From contig MU616899.1 of the NCBI GenBank assembly GCA_025201705.1, positions 1 to 33,104 on the forward strand: a stretch of 33,104 bases of DNA. The letters run 5' to 3'. This DNA is from Dissophora ornata (taxonomy: Eukaryota; Mortierellomycota; Mortierellomycetes; Mortierellales; Mortierellaceae). A program made the position numbers and the translations under genes. This document shows, one piece after another, positions 9,659 through 19,850 of the stretch (the stretch's first letter is position 1; every line of letters begins with the position of its first letter). Below the pieces are notes generated by a model. That model was not told the origin of the DNA. It ran no database searches and saw only the letters and a program-made list of their open reading frames with translations.

Positions 9659-11790
9659 TTACATCTTCACAAATATCCGCTTCTCATCCTTGAAACGAAT
9701 AAAGAGCAATACGGACGCGGCCACAATGGGCGCCACCCCTGCAAATACGATTGCCCAAGTGTAGGACCCTCCTGATGCAGCAATAATCGCCGACGCCAAT
9801 GGCGTTCCAAGCAAATTGCCTATTTCATATGAACCAGTGCGTCGAAAAAAAAGGGGGGGGGGAGAAAGCTCAAGTCAGAAAGGAAGGGCGCACAGAATAT
9901 TTAAAATCAAACCCACATCTGCCATTTGTACTTACCGAAAAAGTTGCCCGAGTATAATAGACCGACCGACGCAGCAAGTGTCTCCAACCCAATCACATCT
10001 GCAGCCACCACGGGGAACAAACTGTTGAATCCTCCAGCATTCACTCCATAGACGCACACAAAAATAACTGCCATTGCGAAACCTTTGGTGTTCATCCAAA
10101 AGATCAAAACCGCAAGACCGCTAAACGTCGTGCTCAGGATCAAGATGTTCATGGGTCCAAGCCAATCTGCCACGAAACCGAGCGCGATTCTGGATACGGC
10201 GTTGATGCCGGAAAAGATACTGACAAGCGTGGCGCCGTCCTCGGGCGTCATGCCCAGGTTAACGACAAAGTTGGGGAGGAGGAAAATCGGCGTCAAGTAG
10301 CCGAATGTTACCAACATGCCCTGAAGGATAATAGGCATCGATCACAAAAAAAAAAAATTGAACGCAACTGTTAGAAACCGCTGATTGCTGGATTTGTAAC
10401 CTTAAAAAAAAAAAAGAGAGATAAACGCGGGACATACATTGATGTACATGATGGAAAACCCGCTGTTCTTGAACATGGCCACGTCAAGTAAAGGCCCACC
10501 CTTCTTGCCCGCTGGGACTCGTACACGGAGACAGAACAGAACTGCACACAAGACTGTGATGGTGGAGATACCCATGATCCGCAACGCCCATTGATAGCCG
10601 ACCTTGCTGATCAGGTACCGGTTCAATGGTGCCAACGCCGCGCCTCCGATGCCCGAACCCGCTACGGTGATCCCCGTTGCAAGGCCGCGTCTCTTGTCGA
10701 ACCATTGTACCGGGATCGCAACAGATGTGAATAGCGCCATACCGGCACCTAACCCATACATAAAACCCTATGCAGTCGAGTGTTAGACTTCTGCAGTCAA
10801 TTGGTCCCACGTCACATTTATTGATGCTGAAACCACTGGTTGCAGGCAGTGATAAGGCAGAAGAAGCTTACCTGAGTGAGATACAGCTGCCAAAAGGTTT
10901 TCGCAAAGCTGGCCAGGATCATTCCGGTTCCACAGATCACGGCCCCTGTCGCAATGACGGGTCGAAGTCCAAACCGCGTCACCATCGTGGACTGGAAGGG
11001 TGTTGTCAAGAACACACTGGCAGTTCCAATACTCCCAGACCATGAGATCTGTGACAGTGTCGCGCCAGAAAAGATGTCATTCTGAAGGTAGAACTGCTCA
11101 TATACACCCCAGGAGAAATTGAAACCCCAACAGCTAAAAAGGCGTCAAAGCAAAATGCAACACAATTATTGAGATGAGGGCAAATTGTGGGAGTCAAGGC
11201 GCCAGGCATGGTGCAGACGAACACAAGGGGGGGGGAGTAGCAAATAAACAAACAAAACAAATTGGCGAATCAGATATGCATGGCGCTCAGTCAGGAATGG
11301 GAGGGTTGGTTGGATAAGGGAAGGCCGAAGGGCTTTCGCAGATCAGGCCCGATTAACAAAATTTTCTGCTTTCTTTGTAGCGACGACAACTATTAAATCT
11401 CTCTTACCAGAACTGGATCATGAAGGCGCCAAAGACAACGACCCATCCAAAACCGCCGTCAGGAAACGTCATGGTCGTCGAGTTGCCTGTAGAGACTTCG
11501 CCCTCCTCGTCTAGGCTGTTTGGGTCATCGGATTCCATCTTCTCAGTCTTTCCCTCCAAGGCTTTCTCAGAGTCTTGCCAGGCAACATGACTGTGAGTCT
11601 TGTTTTCGTCATTGAGATCCACGAGGGTCTTGTTATGAACGAAGCCGTGTTTAGAGTCCTCTACAGCAGTTGTGGTAGGCGGAGGGATGGATATTGAGGC
11701 AGGGACAGGCATGCCGTCAGGAACAGGGATCATGATCGATGGTTCTGATGGGCCCTGAACTGTTCTTGTAGTAGTCGTGTTCTCATCCAT
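9659..11790 (-). CDS. MFS transporter, monocarboxylate (MCT/SLC16) type
   Basis: Plasma- or endo-membrane transporter of the major facilitator superfamily, monocarboxylate porter type; fungal relatives include yeast MCH proteins and ESBP6. The substrate cannot be read from sequence. Five exons (11790-11408, 11133-10872, 10767-10438, 10320-9936, 9819-9659) join to 506 aa. A 108-residue hydrophilic N-terminus rich in Ser/Thr/Pro/acid precedes the MCT signature PDGGFGWVVVFGAF (about 110-123) opening TM1. Later landmarks are GLRPVIATGAVICGTGM, RRGLATGITVAGSGIGGA, and the second-half GINAVSRIALGFVADWLGP. About 12 hydrophobic segments are visible. The protein ends shortly after the last helix (FKDEKRIFVKM). 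The introns carry long A/T and G homopolymers: A12-13 twice, A8G10 near 9845-9862, and a G run near 11227. The start is the only ATG before the signature. Confidence 0.9.
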
Positions 11791-12595
11791 TTGTGTATTA
11801 ATTTATGGGACAAGTGAATCAATTTTTTTTATTATTTGGCGTTGGGCAGCGTGCGGTTTTGGCGACGATGGCAGTGGTGGTGTGCCTGCTGTGAGAGATG
11901 ATGTTCTGAGGGGGGGATAATGCCTTCTTTTGTCTTCTTCATGCTAACAAGAAATCAAGTCGGTCGAAAGGCAACTCTCTGCAGTTTAAATAGCTGGAGG
12001 ATTAAGATACAGAAAAACAAGAGCTATCAAAGCGGGGCGAGAAAACAAGCGCGGAGGGTGGGAACGGCGTGGAGATAGAGGTGGGGTGATTGGAGTACGA
12101 ACGACAAGACCAGTTTAAGAAAATGAAGGTTAAACCCTTTCACGAACGGTGAAAAGAGTCATCGGGGAGGGTTTCCATGCGCTGTGCATTCGGCTCCCGA
12201 TTAAGAACTCTATGCGACAGCTGCCAAAAAAACAAAAACAAAACAAAGAAATTCCTCTCCGACTGAACGAGCCATTATTAACGTTCTACGCCAATTGCGC
12301 CTTCCCTACCACCAGCCATGTGAGGAAAAGAGTCCGGTGCTGCTTGCCCCCCTTTGCTTGCCATGAAGGTGCATCAGGGAAACCCCCCCACATAAAATGT
12401 GCACCAACCAACTTACTTTATTTTTAAACACAAGGTCGTCCATCCTTTCTTACTCATACTCATTCATCGACTATCATTGATTGGGTTGTTGATACACCTG
12501 ATAAATAAGAGCTTTCCAGCCACCAAAAGATAGCATGGCAAGGTCGGGATTAACAATTGGGGATCAAGAACTCTTTTTTTTTCGTTCCCATGCTA
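11791..12595. other. Intergenic: MCT-like promoter and 3' flank of the hydrolase gene
   Basis: About 800 nt with no gene. A TATTTAAA string on the minus strand (11985-11992) lies about 195 nt upstream of the transporter ATG and could be its TATA element. An AATAAA on the minus strand (12417-12422) lies about 175 nt past the hydrolase stop. Short poly-T and poly-C runs occur. Confidence 0.45.
12417..12422 (-). terminator. Candidate poly(A) signal of the hydrolase gene
   Basis: AATAAA on the minus strand about 175 nt beyond the stop codon; assigned by hexamer and position only. Confidence 0.35.
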
Positions 12596-14181
12596 CTACT
12601 CTCGCCGCAAAGCCTCGTCTACCATCGCACTGAGGCGCTTGATGGTATCGTCGCCCATTTGGTAATAATCGAAATTCTTGCCCGGATTAAATATCTCTGT
12701 ATGTGCCTCAATCTCATCTTGCCCAGAGCACTCTCGCGCAGAGAACCGTTCCCGCATCTCCCCAGGAATCGCGGACAGCTCGATAAATGTCCTCGAGGTT
12801 GACTTCTTGTTATTGCTTGAGTTGGCTGGGATCTGAACCTGCGTGTAGAAGCAGTGGAATCCGATAGGGAGATTCAAGACCGTGGTCACTCTAGTAGACG
12901 AAAGCAAGCCGGATGACCAATAAGTAAACCTGGTATCCAGGCGTCTACGACTGCGCAACCGGCAGCGAGGGTAACGAGCAACGAGCAGTGGGGTTTTTTT
13001 CATGCTGGATAAATGCACAGGTGTACATTACCTCTTTTTGAGTTCGGCATTGTTCCAGAGGATACCCACGAACTGTACGTGGGAGGTGATGTATTCCATG
13101 CCCTTATTCATGTGGCTGTTGACCACATAGACTGCGCCCGTCGCCGCCACCGCTGCTCCAACCCCCAGTGCAATCGAACCCCATCCCCATTTCGAGCTTG
13201 AGGACGAAGTAGTCTTTTCCTTCTCCACCTTAGCAGACGTCGACGACCACAGAGATGTGGGGTTGAAGCCACTCGAGGGCGCTGACGATGCTGCTGGTTG
13301 CAGCTCCCTCTTTTGTCCGCCCGATGCGCGTTTATCGCTCGAGGCATCTGCAGCGGACGGTGCTATTGCACCCCATGCAGCTGCAGCGGGTATGTAGGCT
13401 GACATGAGAGAAATCGCGCCTGTAGCCTTTTGCGCCAGTCCTGCCACGCGCTCATAGGCTGCCTCTGTAAAGATTGTGTGGTTCAGTCCAAAGTAAGGCG
13501 TGTCGAATGCCAATATCCCTATGACGGGTGATTTCTTGGGCAAGGCATTCAACAAAAGTGCAGCATCCGCGGCTAATGACGACATATGGATTTTTATAGC
13601 AGCTCCTTTGGTGAGTTATCTCGGTCTTTGCATTCCCATGAAATTTGCGCCACTACTACTATTGTTTTTGTCTCTTAGTTTTAGTGCGATGCCCCTTACC
13701 TACTAATCCTCCCATGGAATGACCGAGAAAGCAGACATAGACTGGCGGTATTTTTTCCTCAGATGTCGTCCCCTCGACTTTGGTGTCTGTGCTATCCCCC
13801 TGTCTGCGTCCATACGCCCTGATGTTGGAAACCTCTCGGATTTTAACCTGGAGCTGAGTCCACTCTGCGAACTTGTTCACAGCTTCCTAATAACAAGAAA
13901 ATGTCACCCAAACTGCCTCTGGTTAGACACGTACAAAAGACATTTCCCTCCCTCGCTTAAGTGAATCCCCCCCTCCCTCCTTCCGCGGTTTCTCTACTTA
14001 CACCAAAGTCGCCTCGGGTATCGTATTGTGGGTAGACCATAGATTCGACATCCAGGTCGACTTTTGTGTTGGTGAGGTTGGTCATGATCCTCGTTGGAAA
14101 GTCAAGGAATGTGTGGACGTCATGGCCCTTGAAGCCATGCACAAACAAAAGGAGAAGGGTCGCTCTTGGTGGTTTCAACAT
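12596..14181 (-). CDS. Membrane-anchored alpha/beta hydrolase (lipase/esterase-like)
   Basis: Serine hydrolase fold protein; substrate unknown. Four exons (14181-14002, 13886-13700, 13602-13032, 12890-12596) join to 410 aa. The oxyanion motif HGFKG lies at residues 15-19, followed by YPQYDTRGDFG. The nucleophile elbow GHSMGG (Ser117) ends exon 2. Candidate acid and base are Asp156 (AFDTPYFG) and His376 (IEAHTEIFNP). Between them are a Ser/Lys-rich low-complexity stretch (about 200-260) and a Gly/Ala-rich hydrophobic segment (about 263-284) likely to be a single membrane helix, so the catalytic halves may flank a membrane span. The intron 2 acceptor read here is GGAG, which is weak but keeps the frame; a nearby alternative would change only a few residues. 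I recognise the general family (fungal lipase-like hydrolases with HGFKG) but no characterised orthologue. An in-frame stop lies upstream of the chosen ATG. Confidence 0.78.
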
Positions 14182-14817
14182 CCTGGAGGTCTGTTGTCTT
14201 TTCTGCGATTGAATGTTGTTTTTTCAAAAGTGCCGTGCGATGAACAAAGAGGGTTCAAGTCAGGCACACTACAATAGCATATGCTAAAAAATAATAATTA
14301 TCCGACTCAAGCGATGGTCACGCAGCTTCGCCAAAACTAACCCATCAAGGACTTTGAGTCGTCGTCGCACAGCAACTCGAGCGCACACACCCCTAGTGTG
14401 GACAGATCCAACTGACAGCATCAAGATGGACACCCCTCGTTACAAACTTTGGCGATAATAGCTGATCATGAAGAATAGGCGCAAAGGTTGATGTGCTCCA
14501 AGCAATTTCTTTGAGCCCTACGAGGGGGATAGCCAAAATTATCAAGCAAACAAGCGACGCCACACACAAAGGTGCAGTAAGTGAGCGATGGAGGCGTAAC
14601 TAGAGAGCATTGTGCATTCTTGCGACATTGCCACATAAAATGACTCTCAACCTCCGTGTCAGGTCTGACAGGCCACGAAGGTACTTAAATTGACATTAAT
14701 TTATTTTCCAGGCTGGAAACGAAGATCAACCGATGGGACATGGGATGAGAGAGGCGAGGGGAGAGTTGGGTAGGAGGTGGAGGCAGAAGGAATCCTGTCT
14801 AGAGCGAGGAACGTTGT
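14182..14817. other. Intergenic: hydrolase promoter and ATX1 3' flank
   Basis: About 640 nt with no gene. An AATAAA on the minus strand (14700-14705) lies about 115 nt past the ATX1 stop. Nothing else is identifiable. Confidence 0.5.
14700..14705 (-). terminator. Candidate poly(A) signal of ATX1
   Basis: AATAAA hexamer on the minus strand in the expected 3' flank of the chaperone gene; position-based call. Confidence 0.4.
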
Positions 14818-15396
14818 TTAGGCAGAGGCGACCTTGGCAGCCTTGCCGGTCTTCTGGATCTTCTCGAGAATCTCTTGCTAATATTTCCAACAGAGTACAC
14901 AATTTCAGCAGACATATCAAGCACGCCATTATCTCGAGCCCTGGCTGCTTCCAGAGGGAACAGCGAGAATCATCGAAAGACAGAAAAGGATCCTATTTTG
15001 CTTCGATCTTGACTATTTTGCTTTGATCTTGACTAACCTCGGTGAGAGTTTCCGACTCAACGGTGACCTTCTGGGTCTCGAGTGAGACATCGAACTTGTC
15101 AACGCCTAGACACGAACAAAGAAATCGCCATTGGAAGCAGAGTCAGGAACGGGAGACACATCGTCTATCACACACACGTATCGCTTGAATGCCTGAACGC
15201 TTGCGCGGCAGTGGTCTTACCAGCGAGCTTGGTCAAGACGCGGGTGACAGCACCGCTGCATCCAGAGCAGGTCATGGTAACGTCGTACTTGTAAACCTAA
15301 TGTGGACAGTGACCGCGCACCATGTCAGGAATGCAAATGCTAATCCTTGTGACGAGATAATAACATTGACACTAGTCTAGACTGACGTACTGGCAT
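14818..15396 (-). CDS. ATX1: Copper chaperone ATX1 (HMA domain)
   Basis: Small cytosolic Cu(I) carrier that delivers copper to the secretory-pathway P-type ATPase. Four exons (15396-15391, 15296-15221, 15105-15038, 14877-14818) join to 69 aa, matching the family's usual 65-75 aa. The metal-binding motif MTCSGCSGAV (Cys12, Cys15) and the following helix and strand (VDKFDVSLETQKVTVES) are intact. The protein ends ILEKIQKTGKAAKV, with the basic C-terminal lysines typical of ATX1 docking surfaces. The first coding exon is only ATG-CCA, six bases; the next exon opens with VYKYDVTMTC, so without the tiny exon there is no start codon. Frame and donor GTACGT support this. It lies about 155 nt downstream of the LOG gene on the same strand. 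Confidence 0.92.
14996..15035. repeat. 20-bp tandem duplication inside ATX1 intron 3
   Basis: Two adjacent near-identical copies of TTTTGCTTCGATCTTGACTA, the second differing at one base (C to T). They begin two bases inside the donor side of the last ATX1 intron on the sense strand. Probably a recent slippage or segmental duplication; no function evident. Confidence 0.85.
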
Positions 15397-15480
15397 GGTT
15401 GGAATGTCTTTAATTCAAGGAGGGATAGAGGAATGAGTTGAATCAAATGAAAGCGAGGATGATGGTTTTTAAATGGTTTT

Positions 15481-15486
15481 TTTATT
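15481..15486 (-). terminator. Poly(A) signal of the LOG-family gene
   Basis: AATAAA on the minus strand about 66 nt beyond the LOG stop codon and 85 nt upstream of the ATX1 ATG. The two genes therefore appear separately terminated despite close spacing. Confidence 0.45.
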
Positions 15487-15551
15487 GCCGCACGATGACT
15501 AAAGCGCGTGGCTGCACTGGGTCTATTTCGGGGACACCCTTAATAATACTC

Positions 15552-16989
15552 TCACACGAAATCCTCTTTTGGCTGAGGACTAGCATCGTCCCACTTCAAC
15601 GCGTACCGCGAAGCAGGGGGCTGGTAGACCTCCAGCTTGTCAAGAACCTCCTTGGCAGTCGATCCCGCAACAATGACGCCGGCGCTCCACTCGACGATGA
15701 ATTTTTCTGCAGGTAAAGAAATGAATAAAAAAATAAAACCACGAGATGGGTGAGATAAAGATTCAGACATAACAAAGGTCGTTCAAGGCGGGTCAAATAT
15801 GAAAGCGATATCCATCGGCCTCCTCACCTTCGACAGAGTGCTCGATGAATTTGAGCAGATGCTCAAAGTATCCTTTCATGTTAAACAGCATCACCGGCTT
15901 CTCATGAATGCTCAATTGCGACCAGGTGGTGATCTCAAGTAGCTCCTCCATGGTGCCGTAGCCACCAGGCATGGTGATAAAGCCGCTTGACTGCAATAAA
16001 ATATATCATAGTAATGAACAGGCATGTTTCGTTAGGCCAATGTTTCTGCGGCTGTTACAAGATGTGCGAATATGATGACGAGGACAAATCTCGAGACGTA
16101 CCAACTTGTTCATCAGCGCCTTTCTAGTATGCATATCCTTGACCACGATCTCTTCTCCAAAGACGAGGTCGTTATTGACGTTGGTGATTTCTAAGATCCG
16201 ACAGAGACAAATATGAGAAAGCGCGCAGGGCATACACCACGAGCCATTGAGTCATAAATCAGGTTAGAGCTCTGGGAAGCCCATTATGAAAAAGGAGAAC
16301 AAGGCGCAGTAAGGCGCCGAGCAAAAAAAAAAAAAAAAAAAAAAAAAGGTGGGTCGGAGTAGAGCAAACATCCCCGCATTTACCTGGACGCTCAATCTTC
16401 TTGAGGGCTTCGGGAATAACTCCAATGACCTTTCCTCCTCCCTCGTGGATCGTCTGCGCAATGGCACCCATCAATCCATAGGAGCCGCCACCTGATCAGA
16501 TCAAAATTGGTGAAGGGAGCGACAAATCGCACGGGATGGTGTGAGATAACCATTCTTTAGGAATTGAGCATTGACCATGATAGTCGCAGGATACAGATCC
16601 GCCAAGGATGCATTGATTGACCCGCGCGGGCATGATACACACCATAGACAAGGCCATAGTTCCTCTTCAACATCTCGCGGCCAAGGTCTACGATTACAGA
16701 TACATGGAGGGAGATTTTCGTTATGAAACATTCTACATGAGGCAGTAAAGAGTAGAGCATACCACTGTATATTTTCTTTTTCATACCTTTGGCCATTTCA
16801 ATGTAGTCAGGATCGCGGCCGCTGCACATGCGAAAAAAGTCCAACACATGAGTGAGTTTGGTGGAATTCGCGCCCAATGTAATGAGGAGAATGAGGTAAT
16901 CGCGCTTACGGTGAGGATCCACAGAAAACGGTAATGAATCGTGTTGGGTCGGCAGTTGAGCCCTGGGTGCTTGCGTCCATCTCTGGCAT
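15552..16989 (-). CDS. LOG-family cytokinin riboside 5'-monophosphate phosphoribohydrolase
   Basis: LOG proteins release a free base from a nucleoside 5'-monophosphate, the final activation step for cytokinins; older annotation calls them lysine decarboxylases. Seven exons (16989-16910, 16821-16787, 16687-16643, 16491-16384, 16190-16102, 15990-15828, 15706-15552) join to 224 aa, typical for the family. Landmarks appear in order: [18 protein letters not shown] across intron 1, [15 protein letters not shown] across intron 3, [25 protein letters not shown], and the diagnostic [12 protein letters not shown] followed by [15 protein letters not shown]. The catalytic Arg and Glu positions of the MHTRK and PGGYGTMEE motifs are present. 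Two exons are very short (35 and 45 nt). The intron of 193 nt holds a 25-T homopolymer. In a fungus the substrate may be a modified adenosine monophosphate from tRNA turnover; hormone production is inference. Confidence 0.93.
16323..16347. repeat. A25/T25 homopolymer in a LOG intron
   Basis: Uninterrupted 25 A on the plus strand, T on the sense strand, about 36 nt downstream of the intron's donor site rather than at its acceptor. It is therefore not simply a polypyrimidine tract. Confidence 0.95.
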
Positions 16990-17265
16990 GGTTGTAGGTG
17001 GTAGGGAAGGTGTATGTTAAAAGGAAGGAAGGAAACGATACAGAACGACAAGCTGCAGACAGAAATAGGTTGCTCGGCGTGACTGGGACTCTACCCTCGT
17101 AACGTCTAGGAACCAGCTCTTTGGTGATGATAATATATTTGTACATTTGTTGCTATAGGGTTTTCCTAGTTTACAGCCCGCTCGTCTTGTTGCTTTCCGA
17201 TCCGATCGCTCTGCTCGACACCAGACCCTCGGGTTATCACCCAATCCTCTCGCATGTTCTACAGT

Positions 17266-17889
17266 TTACTTGCTTGAACCGGCCAGGGATGCCTTTGCGT
17301 TGTTGACGGCAGTTACTTTTTGCGTATGAGATGAGGGTACGGCAGACTTTCGCACAGATCGAATCTCCTCTGATGCGAATCCTGGGATCCTGATATTCCA
17401 GTTCCTCTCTACATAGAACAATGGGCAAGGAAACATGTTAAACAACAGTGGTACAGATTCGACAGCTGACATATACTGCTAACAACACAAATGAAAGCCA
17501 CGGCATCCCTACCGAGATGGAGCTGAACATCTTTGACTTCCAGTGTTGAAGACTTTCGGTGTGTGGCGAGTCGGCAGGCAAACTGAGTGACAGATTCGAT
17601 AAACTCGTCAGCGAGCTCCAGCAGAATCTATACATCACCAAAGGTCCCAGCAATGGATAGAAATGATAATATGCAGTCAGCATTCATGGCTTAGAGGCCA
17701 TGACTGGACGCTTCTCTAGTCGCTCCATTAAGGGATGCAAGAGTAGTTGGACACGCCTCTTACATCTTCAACTTCAGGCTCCAGTCTCTCGCTTGGGTCA
17801 ATCTGTGCCACCATTTCCTGAATCTTGCGCTTTGAGATCAGGCAGGAGGAGTTCTCCGCCATGTCGAGTCCACTGCCTGGTGAGGTCAT
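17266..17889 (-). CDS. TAF12: TFIID/SAGA subunit TAF12 (histone-fold)
   Basis: Histone-fold subunit shared by TFIID and SAGA, pairing with TAF4 or ADA1 in the nucleus. Three exons (17889-17764, 17627-17513, 17408-17266) join to 127 aa. The histone fold runs about 18-90: [15 protein letters not shown], then [16 protein letters not shown] across intron 1, [20 protein letters not shown], then [17 protein letters not shown] across intron 2. The conserved [19 protein letters not shown] string is diagnostic. The protein is close to the minimal fold, with only about 17 residues before it and a 30-residue Ser/Lys/Ala tail. It lacks the long Gln-rich N-terminus of yeast TAF12. An in-frame stop lies upstream of the ATG; a further 5' exon cannot be excluded. 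Confidence 0.93.
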
Positions 17890-18114
17890 GATTGTGCGTT
17901 CTGGCAGTGCTTCTCAGTGGTTGGAGGAGAGTTTGGCGTCCTGAAAGCGGTCGATCCTGAGTCGAGGGTGGTGTTTGAGGACAAAGCGAAAGTGATGCGT
18001 TCGCGCAATAATGAGAACTGTGGTGGTGATTTGAACCCTTAAGGTTTTAAGGTCACATGATGCAATGTCTACCAGGGTATATGTACGCTCGATTTATGAC
18101 AAAATCAACAATAT

Positions 18115-19850
18115 CTACGCAATATCGTTGACCGCCTCAGTAGATACGCTGGCATCCACAGATGCTGGTGCACTGGTAACCTTAGTTGCAGGCTTGTAAT
18201 TATTAGATAGAATGGCTCTTTGCACCGGTGTAGCATCGGTAGTCATCTTGAGCAGAATCTGGTCTCCGCTCCTAACAGCGATGGAAGCCTGTTGGCCTTC
18301 AGCCCCAAATCGCTGCTTGTACTCGGCAAGTAGATCAAAATTGATGTTGGAGCCCCCGCAGACAATGAAAACTATGTTTGAATCGTGGCTCAGGTTGGGG
18401 AAGATATTCGTAAGCAATGCGGGCGTGTAGGCAATGCTCAGGGACGCGCCACAAGCAGGCTCCACCACAAAACGATGATCATCTGTAAGAGACGACAGTG
18501 AATGTCGGTTGTCAGTAACGTTATACTTAGTGAACGCGATGTTTTGGAAGTACCCTCCCCGTTTTCGAGTTTCTGCTTACCAATGAACTGCAAGCATGCG
18601 CCCGCAGCCATCGCGTCACTGACAGCAAAAGGTACCACAGGGTGAACGAGGCTGAGCTCAAGGGACTTTGCAGAGGCCTTCTTGGCCCCCAGCGAGGTTG
18701 CAATTGAAGTAATCGCGGGAAGTGTAATCAGTTCACCAGCCAGGACAGATTGCTGGAAAGAGTTGGCTCCGTGTGTCTCAACCGCAAGAACAGGCACTTA
18801 AAAAAAACAAGCAGTCTAATTAGGTGTCTGTCTTGGCATAAGCTATCAGCAGCACCGTGTAATGAGTCCATGACATACCTTTGTCCCAGCCAGCGGCCTG
18901 ACACCCAAGAATGACACCGTTCATCAATCCACCTCCTCCCACTGAGCAGACGATGGCATCAGGAACGACGCCACCCAATTGGGCCTTGAGTTCGGACACC
19001 ATGGTTGAGTTTCCTTCCCAAATGTCGGGATGGTCAAATGGTGGGATATACGCTCTACTCAAATCCATAGGCATAATAAAATGCGTTCAGTCAGATACCC
19101 CACAAGCAATGATTGTCCTATACTAGATCAATTGGGTGGGCCATTGCCTCAACTGGGAATGTCAAGGACACTTACGCATTTGGGTCGTTCGCAACAAGGG
19201 AGCGCGCAAGTAGATCCGCTTCATCCCAAGCCTGGATAATGAAAAATAAATTACATCAGCCTCCACTGTCGAGATGAAATAATGCCAAGCGAAGCAAGAC
19301 ATACTTCTCCTTCCACGATGACTTCGGCTCCTTCAGCCCGGATCTTTTTCATCATGAACTCGCTGCATGACCGAGGGACGACGATAGTGGCCTTGACCTC
19401 AAGCTGCCGTCCAGCGTAGGCAACGGCCAGACCAGCATTACCACCAGACGAGCAGATCAAGTGAGTTTCGGCACCGTACTTGAGGACAGCCTTTTGACAC
19501 ATGTGCCCGAGCCCTCTGAGGAAGCAGCGCAGCAATTACTGGGTTAATAAGTCACACATATTACCGTGCGAAAATCCACATCTGAATTTTGACACTGTAC
19601 CTAATTTTGAAGGACCCACTGGGTTGCAGGTTCTCAAGCTTGAGCCAGACGTTACTAAAGAGATAGGGATATCCAATTGATGGACGACAATTTAATGCCG
19701 GGTAGCTCTTTGTAATTGGCAACAGCAAGCGGTGGCATGGGGGATGGGCAGAGCAAATCCTAGAAAACAATTTCCATACGTCTGGGTCTTGCGAGTAAGG
19801 TCGGTGGAGTGCAGCAGTGGCGTAGGGTTGTGAAGCGGCTGGACAGTCAT
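18115..19850 (-). CDS. L-serine/threonine dehydratase (PLP, CHA1-like)
   Basis: Fold-type II PLP enzyme that deaminates serine or threonine to pyruvate or 2-oxobutanoate. Seven exons (19850-19780, 19654-19601, 19515-19305, 19231-19176, 19054-18879, 18796-18581, 18482-18115) join to 383 aa. The PLP lysine is in PSGSFKIRG (Lys40), rebuilt across intron 2. The phosphate and glycine loops SSGGNAGLAVAYAG and CSVGGGGLMNG are intact, as is YIPPFDHPDIWEGNSTMV. The late motif FIVCGGSNINFDLL is typical of eukaryotic serine dehydratases. The C-terminus has a Ser/Thr/Ala/Val-rich extension of about 40 residues without a regulatory ACT domain, so isoleucine feedback control as in biosynthetic threonine deaminases is not expected. 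It shares a divergent promoter with IPK1. Serine versus threonine preference cannot be decided here. Confidence 0.93.

Noticed and set aside
14250..14264. GGGTTCAAGTC string resembling a tRNA T-loop
   Set aside because: No pairing T-stem or acceptor stem and no upstream A box.
15396..16989. LOG and ATX1 as one operon-like transcript
   Set aside because: Each has its own start and a plausible poly(A) signal lies between them; fungal nuclear genes are normally monocistronic.
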